Positions 60,341-64,000 of a stretch of 64,000 bases of DNA are shown here, piece after piece (position 1 is the first letter of the stretch; each line of letters starts with the position of its first letter). Position numbers and translations under genes: made by a program. The notes under the pieces are model-generated. The model saw only the letters and a list, made by a program, of their open reading frames with translations. It was not told the origin of the DNA and made no database searches. The DNA lies in the IMG/VR virus record IMGVR_UViG_3300025626_000019, positions 1-64,000 of that record. One strand, given 5' to 3'. This stretch comes from a virus.

Positions 60341-60359
60341 ATAGACTATTTTAGTCTAT
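60341..60359. repeat. Perfect inverted repeat over a stop codon
   Basis: ATAGACTA-TTT-TAGTCTAT overlaps the stop of the 117-residue gene and lies before RNase H. No T-run follows on the minus strand, so it is more likely an RNA processing or stability hairpin than a terminator. Confidence 0.5.
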
Positions 60360-60704
60360 ATCTTCCTCATTGTCAAGTATTTTATCTACTTCTTCATGAT
60401 ACTCATCTAAGTCTATGGCATCATTCGCAAAGTCTTGCAGAGGATGGTGCAAACCTTGACTCAGTAGATGCAGTGATTTTATTGTTTCCAAAACAAGAAC
60501 TATAGATGGGAAGTATTCTGATGGATCGTCACCAAAATCACAACCACTCCTAATAAGTTCAGTTAATACGGATTGCCATATCAATTCAGAAACTTGATCA
60601 GCCAACCCATATCTGAAGTCTGTTACTTGTTCTTCAAGTTCGTCTTCATTCTGGGGTGGTGTCCCAAACCTTTTCTGCTTTGGGAATTCTATAATATCAG
60701 CCAT
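60351..60704 (-). CDS. Conserved acidic phage protein (117 aa)
   Basis: MADIIEFPKQKRFGTPPQNE, then FPSIVLVLETIKSLHLLSQG. The N-terminal I-I-x-F-P-x-x-K motif and acidic tail (DEYHEEVDKILDNEED) are seen in small marine-phage proteins near replication genes. It overlaps the glycosyltransferase stop. Function unknown. Confidence 0.72.
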   Translation of the reverse strand: MADIIEFPKQKRFGTPPQNEDELEEQVTDFRYGLADQVSELIWQSVLTELIRSGCDFGDDPSEYFPSIVLVLETIKSLHLLSQGLHHPLQDFANDAIDLDEYHEEVDKILDNEEDID

Positions 60705-61656
60705 TAGCTCTCAGTTCTAGCAAAAGTTTAGTCCAATTGCTTTTAAAAATTTCAATACTGTGAGGGTACAAATTCGATCTGTCGTGGTTAGTCATCGAAC
60801 TGATAAACTTAGGATCATCCTTTTGAATATCAAGAACTTGCTTGGCATACGCATAAGCAATGTTAGCATGCGCAGTCTGATCCTCATTATAATTGTACTG
60901 AATAGTTGCATTAGCACTTGTCTCGCCCAAAGCACCTAGATTTGGGTGAACGCAAAGCACACCAGAGCGGATAGCTTCGATCATTGCAATACACGATGTT
61001 TCTTGCCAAATATTTGGATACAAGAAGATGTGACTGTCTTTCAATGCTTGGATAACTACTTCATTAGGTTGTGCGCCATGGTATGTAATGTTAGGGTGAT
61101 CTGTCAATTTCATAAACAATTCACGGTATGGTTCATCACGCTGTTCCCATCCGTAGATAGAAAAAGAAGAGAAAACGTCTAGGTGAATGTTGTCATGTAC
61201 CTTAGTCAGTGCGTCAAACACTGGGTAGAGCAATTCTAAGCCCCTGTGAGGCGTAGTATGATAGATAAATCTAATTTTGTCTGTAGGTTTGTCACGTGGC
61301 TCAAACGTCGTTTCTACGGCGTTGTGGATGACAGAACACTTTGAGTGTGGGATGCCATACATCGCAATGTACTGGTCACGTTGCCACTGAGAAACGAATA
61401 CAAAATGATCAAACTGTTTCCACTCGCCATTGCGCAAGATTGTATTCTCTGGGTCTTGTGCCAAATCATGGCAGTATAGAATATTCTTATTTACATCTGT
61501 TGGAATTTGTCTTGGTCGTGAGAAGTGGATAGCCACGTCACCCAATAAATCAAAGTCCACGTTGTCCAATAGGCGCTTACGCATCATTTCTGTGCCACCA
61601 TTAGCGTTCTTAGATTGTTCGCTTTCGACAATATGTCCTTTATGAATCATGCTCAT
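60697..61656 (-). CDS. Glycosyltransferase, GT4-like
   Basis: A protein of 319 residues. NANGGTEMMRKRLL near the N-terminus, HFVFVSQWQRDQYI, VIHNAVETTFEP, RFIYHTTPHRGLELLYPVFD and IWQETSCIAMIEAIRSGVLC follow the GT-B fold, the last with the nucleotide-sugar-binding Glu. It transfers a sugar, perhaps to DNA, a virion protein or host glycan. Acceptor unknown. Confidence 0.85.
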   Translation of the reverse strand: MSMIHKGHIVESEQSKNANGGTEMMRKRLLDNVDFDLLGDVAIHFSRPRQIPTDVNKNILYCHDLAQDPENTILRNGEWKQFDHFVFVSQWQRDQYIAMYGIPHSKCSVIHNAVETTFEPRDKPTDKIRFIYHTTPHRGLELLYPVFDALTKVHDNIHLDVFSSFSIYGWEQRDEPYRELFMKLTDHPNITYHGAQPNEVVIQALKDSHIFLYPNIWQETSCIAMIEAIRSGVLCVHPNLGALGETSANATIQYNYNEDQTAHANIAYAYAKQVLDIQKDDPKFISSMTNHDRSNLYPHSIEIFKSNWTKLLLELRANG

Positions 61657-61671
61657 TATTAATTCTCCGAA

Positions 61672-61944
61672 TTATAAAATTTTAAAATCTGTTACAGAAT
61701 CCCAACGAAAAGAACGCCACCCTGGGGCATTAGTGTCGTACACCACGCAAACCTCTTCACTCACGGCACGAACTTTTTTCTGTGTTAGGGGTTCGTCTTT
61801 GGAAGCTTTTGGCAACACACTTTCCATAAGTGTACATTGCATTACTCGAACTTCACCATTTTTCTTGGTGAAAGTTACTTCGCATCTTTGTTCTTTTAGA
61901 TTGGCGACGATACCATCTTTGTATGCTTGTGTAATTGTTTCCAT
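61672..61944 (-). CDS. Small beta-barrel phage protein, DUF2693-like
   Basis: A protein of 90 residues. CEVTFTKKNGEVRVMQCTLM, then VCVVYDTNAPGWRSFRWDSV is the pattern of this phage family. Probably a small nucleic-acid-related or regulatory protein. Function unknown. Confidence 0.75.
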   Translation of the reverse strand: METITQAYKDGIVANLKEQRCEVTFTKKNGEVRVMQCTLMESVLPKASKDEPLTQKKVRAVSEEVCVVYDTNAPGWRSFRWDSVTDFKIL

Positions 61945-61973
61945 GATATATATTCCTTAGTTTGCTTAGTCAT

Positions 61974-62222
61974 TTATTTAGGCTCAAACTTGACCAATTG
62001 CAAGTCTTTGTTCAGAACCTTAAAAACTACGTCTGCCGTATCCTGTAATGGGTCTAGCCTTAGATTGGCAATAAACCGATCTACGTAATGTAGCTCTTTG
62101 TTGTTCTGTGCCGCTATTTCCAGTCCTTCAAAAAATGTTTCTACATCGTATGGGTTTTCATAAAATATTGATTCGCTTCTTGGCTTTGATTCTGCTCTAC
62201 GTTCTTTCTTTGAAGACGACAT
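61974..62222 (-). CDS. Small basic/acidic hypothetical protein (82 aa)
   Basis: ATG 62,222 follows AAGGA, giving MSSSKKERRAESKPRSESIF; an upstream ATG at 62,249 lacks a site. C-terminal half FIANLRLDPLQDTADVVFKV. It overlaps the end of the kinase-like gene by 82 bases in another frame. Function unknown. Confidence 0.65.
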   Translation of the reverse strand: MSSSKKERRAESKPRSESIFYENPYDVETFFEGLEIAAQNNKELHYVDRFIANLRLDPLQDTADVVFKVLNKDLQLVKFEPK

Positions 62223-62842
62223 TGTATTCCTTTTCGTATATCTTTCCAAGTGTGTGCAAGTACGTTGTGTAGGTCTTCTACACTACCATTGTTGTGTATT
62301 CTGTATGTGTCAACATCAAACTTATGGTCTAATATGTATTTAGTGTTAATTTCAGTTCGTGATGAAATAACATGCTCTTTCACTACGTTACCATTAAAGT
62401 ATCTACGACTGTCTATAGAGTAATCACATCCCTCACGCACAAGTTGTACAAGAACGAAATTATCAGTACCAACTTTATCCATGATAGGGAACAGTTCATG
62501 AGAAAACCCACCATCAGATATAACATAATCTTTTTTGGGGTCTATCTCTTCTGCCACCATTTTACCAAAATAGTCTAACCCACGTTTTGGTTTGATGAAA
62601 TTTTCACTGACGTGGATCATAGCTTCACGACGTGACATGCCACCAAGATAAGCTGATGGACGCTCTTTTACATCACGATTGTCGTAATCTTCCATAAACC
62701 AATCTTCAGACACATCAAAATATTTAAAGGTTTCTCTAAATAGTTGGTACTTGAAGGATAGATGCTTATATCCCCTAGCTTTAAAAAAATCGGCGGCACA
62801 ATCTTTACCAGATGCTGGTGGTCCGTTAAATAATATAATCAT
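62141..62842 (-). CDS. P-loop (deoxy)nucleoside monophosphate kinase-like protein
   Basis: A protein of 233 residues. P-loop FNGPPASGKDCAADFF near residues 5-20. SDGGFSHELFPIMDKVGTDN and LVQLVREGC fit the dNMP kinase (T4 gp1-like) plan for making dNTP precursors. The last 35 residues overlap another gene and are low-complexity, so the true end may lie earlier, with a frame slip in the sequence. Good overlap (ATGA) with the upstream gene. Confidence 0.7.
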   Translation of the reverse strand: MIILFNGPPASGKDCAADFFKARGYKHLSFKYQLFRETFKYFDVSEDWFMEDYDNRDVKERPSAYLGGMSRREAMIHVSENFIKPKRGLDYFGKMVAEEIDPKKDYVISDGGFSHELFPIMDKVGTDNFVLVQLVREGCDYSIDSRRYFNGNVVKEHVISSRTEINTKYILDHKFDVDTYRIHNNGSVEDLHNVLAHTWKDIRKGIQCRLQRKNVEQNQSQEANQYFMKTHTM

Positions 62843-63051
62843 GCTGTATCACTTTCTGCTTTAAATGCTTCTTCCCATTCACCCTCTACTATGCCAGATA
62901 AGATAAACTCACGATCTGCATCTGATAGATATGGCATGGCTTCGCTAACACAAACCATTCCTGTTTCATATAAAGCCCAGTCTTGTGGGTCTACTGGTAT
63001 ATCTTTAGAACGAACTTTTCCACTGTACGCACTTTTTCTTTGAATTTTCAT
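62839..63051 (-). CDS. Small hypothetical protein (70 aa)
   Basis: Start set at ATG 63,051 (MKIQRKSAYSGKVRSKDIPV) after TAGGAG. A longer frame to 63,087 would begin inside the -10 element of the promoter, so it is unlikely. Acidic C-terminal half (FILSGIVEGEWEEAFKAESD). Function unknown. Confidence 0.7.
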   Translation of the reverse strand: MKIQRKSAYSGKVRSKDIPVDPQDWALYETGMVCVSEAMPYLSDADREFILSGIVEGEWEEAFKAESDTA

Positions 63052-63078
63052 GTTACCACGACTCCTACGATTTCTAAT

Positions 63079-63107
63079 AGAATACACTACTCTACCAGAA
63101 ATGTCAA
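63079..63107 (-). promoter_or_regulatory. Sigma70-type promoter
   Basis: On the minus strand TTGACA (63,107-63,102), 17 bases, then TATTCT (63,084-63,079). It lies in the tail of the GIY-YIG gene and drives the 70-residue gene and the kinase. Confidence 0.7.
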
Positions 63108-63509
63108 GTCTTTTACGTGACTACGATGAATTTTACAGTTTATAATTCCGTTGTAATAGTCATCACGCAGTAATACGTCATGCTCAAACTGGTACTTAGC
63201 TTCAAGGTAGCCAAGTTCGCCTTTCTTCATACACAAAGTTAGTATCTCTCTGTGGAAGTTATCAGCACCTTTTTCTTCAAGCATCTCTTTCACAGCATCA
63301 GATGAACCATAATAGGTTTTCCAATCTGATTCTTTTATGACGGTACGCTTGCGCTTGTATCCTTTTAGGGGTGGTAGCTTACGAACAGATTTAAGTAGTT
63401 TCTTTCCAACGTACTTCATACCATTAGATTTGTCTGTGATGAGATACACAAAGCCAATGTATTCCCCAATCATCTCAGACGTGAATTCTTCACCTTTGTA
63501 GTACCACAT
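63087..63509 (-). CDS. GIY-YIG endonuclease-like protein
   Basis: A protein of 140 residues. GFVYLITDKSNGMKYVGKK carries a GIY-YIG-like core (VYL...YVG), and DWKTYYGSSDAVKEMLEEKG and EAKYQFEHDVLL complete the fold, as in Seg-type and SegE-like phage nucleases. It may be a DNA-cutting homing-type enzyme. A late-like CATAAATA lies at 63,535. Confidence 0.8.
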   Translation of the reverse strand: MWYYKGEEFTSEMIGEYIGFVYLITDKSNGMKYVGKKLLKSVRKLPPLKGYKRKRTVIKESDWKTYYGSSDAVKEMLEEKGADNFHREILTLCMKKGELGYLEAKYQFEHDVLLRDDYYNGIINCKIHRSHVKDLTFLVE

Positions 63510-63534
63510 AATATATCTCCATGCTATATGAAGT

Positions 63535-63542
63535 TATTTATG
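63535..63542 (-). promoter_or_regulatory. Late-promoter-like CATAAATA on the - strand
   Basis: One base off the octamer, 26 bases before the GIY-YIG gene and overlapping the previous stop. Confidence 0.4.
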
Positions 63543-63765
63543 TTGGTTCGACAACCCTTGGAATGCAGATTGCTTGAGTTCCTTTAGGAAAGGAACCCAT
63601 TACACCACTAAACTTAAACCCAAGTACAGATCGTGCTTCAAAGCACTCTAGCATAGTATCATAAGTCCAATGACCTTCTACTGTGGGTTCGTGGTATTCT
63701 CCATTAAACATGAGATTTATGAATACTAATGTCCATAACTCAGTCAATTGAAATCTCCTCTTCAT
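63538..63765 (-). CDS. Small hypothetical protein (75 aa)
   Basis: MKRRFQLTELWTLVFINLMF opening with one moderately hydrophobic stretch, then FEARSVLGFKFSGVMGSFPK. It overlaps the previous gene by 26 bases. The layout YDTMLECFEAR...GTQAICI is common among small phage ORFs. Function unknown. Confidence 0.65.
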   Translation of the reverse strand: MKRRFQLTELWTLVFINLMFNGEYHEPTVEGHWTYDTMLECFEARSVLGFKFSGVMGSFPKGTQAICIPRVVEPT

Positions 63766-63973
63766 CTTCGTATTCTACGAATATTTTGAGTGTACGATCA
63801 TCGTCTTGTAATGACAAAGACACGTTGTTGACATTATGTTTGCCATAGGAACGACCTCTGTTGTCGATAACTTCGACACGAGTTACTGTTTTTGGGATAT
63901 CAGTCATGTCCACGCCCAACAACCCAACTACCTTCAACTTCCCACTGTCTAACGTATGGAAAGAAATCTCCAT
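63740..63973 (-). CDS. Small hypothetical protein (77 aa)
   Basis: MEISFHTLDSGKLKVVGLLG, then VEVIDNRGRSYGKHNVNNVS; beta-type, acidic end (YEDEEEISID). No motif recognised. The last 27 bases of the window beyond it hold no gene. Confidence 0.6.
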   Translation of the reverse strand: MEISFHTLDSGKLKVVGLLGVDMTDIPKTVTRVEVIDNRGRSYGKHNVNNVSLSLQDDDRTLKIFVEYEDEEEISID

Positions 63974-64000
63974 GACTTGCTAGTTCGATTTCTGGGTATC

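Noticed and set aside
1-64000. tRNA genes, integrase, attachment sites and CRISPR arrays
   Set aside because: Looked for by eye in intergenic spaces; no cloverleaf, integrase motif or array was seen. A tRNAscan run would settle the first.

Overview
This window is part of the genome of a T4-like contractile-tailed bacteriophage (myovirus). It carries the T4 head-neck-tail core in the usual order on the + strand: gp13, gp14, gp15, gp16, gp17, gp18, gp19, gp20, two prohead-core proteins, gp21, gp22 and gp23. Many of these genes are preceded by the T4 late-promoter word TATAAATA. The low-GC DNA, the long fibre proteins with repeated Y-[YF]-x-D-P-[AS]-x-T-S units, and many small ORFs resemble marine T4-like phages. 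A GapR-like (DUF2312) protein hints at an alphaproteobacterial host; that is an inference. No photosynthesis genes, integrase, tRNA or CRISPR array was seen.

Layout. 1-13,125 (+): three fibre-like structural genes; the third spans 8.6 kb and is split into four frames by short tandem duplications. 13,127-21,425 (+): two paralogous small proteins ending in a (CHxS)3-RGRR tail, then five paralogous radical SAM (rSAM) proteins and two unknown proteins, nearly all overlapping or a few bases apart. 26,928-21,387 (-): a convergent operon of a cupin, four more rSAM/SPASM-like proteins and two unknown proteins. 27,036-31,704 (+): a 2OG-Fe(II) oxygenase, two DUF7936-like proteins, a GH130-like propeller, an FkbM-like methyltransferase and a nucleotidyltransferase-cupin fusion. 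31,838-48,899 (+): late virion genes up to the major capsid protein and a strong terminator. 48,957-64,000 (mostly -): accessory and nucleic-acid genes, including GapR-like, an APS-kinase-like and nucleotidyltransferase pair, DUF932, a PD-(D/E)XK nuclease, a PAAR spike tip, PhoH, a HAD phosphatase, RNase H, a glycosyltransferase, a dNMP-kinase-like protein and a GIY-YIG protein. Several of these have sigma70-type promoters.

The standout is the 13-27 kb region. Nine rSAM enzymes in one stretch of phage DNA sit beside two virion-operon proteins with identical Cys/His-repeat tails. The simplest hypothesis is a phage-encoded post-translational modification (RiPP-like) system acting on those tails or on the fibre. 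Five of the rSAMs share a GPTD motif where a GGE motif would be expected.

A second theme is at least nine local tandem duplications, several imperfect. They break the fibre gene, the large terminase, DUF932 and a small ORF. They look more like joins between strain variants in an assembly than like biology, and should be checked against reads.
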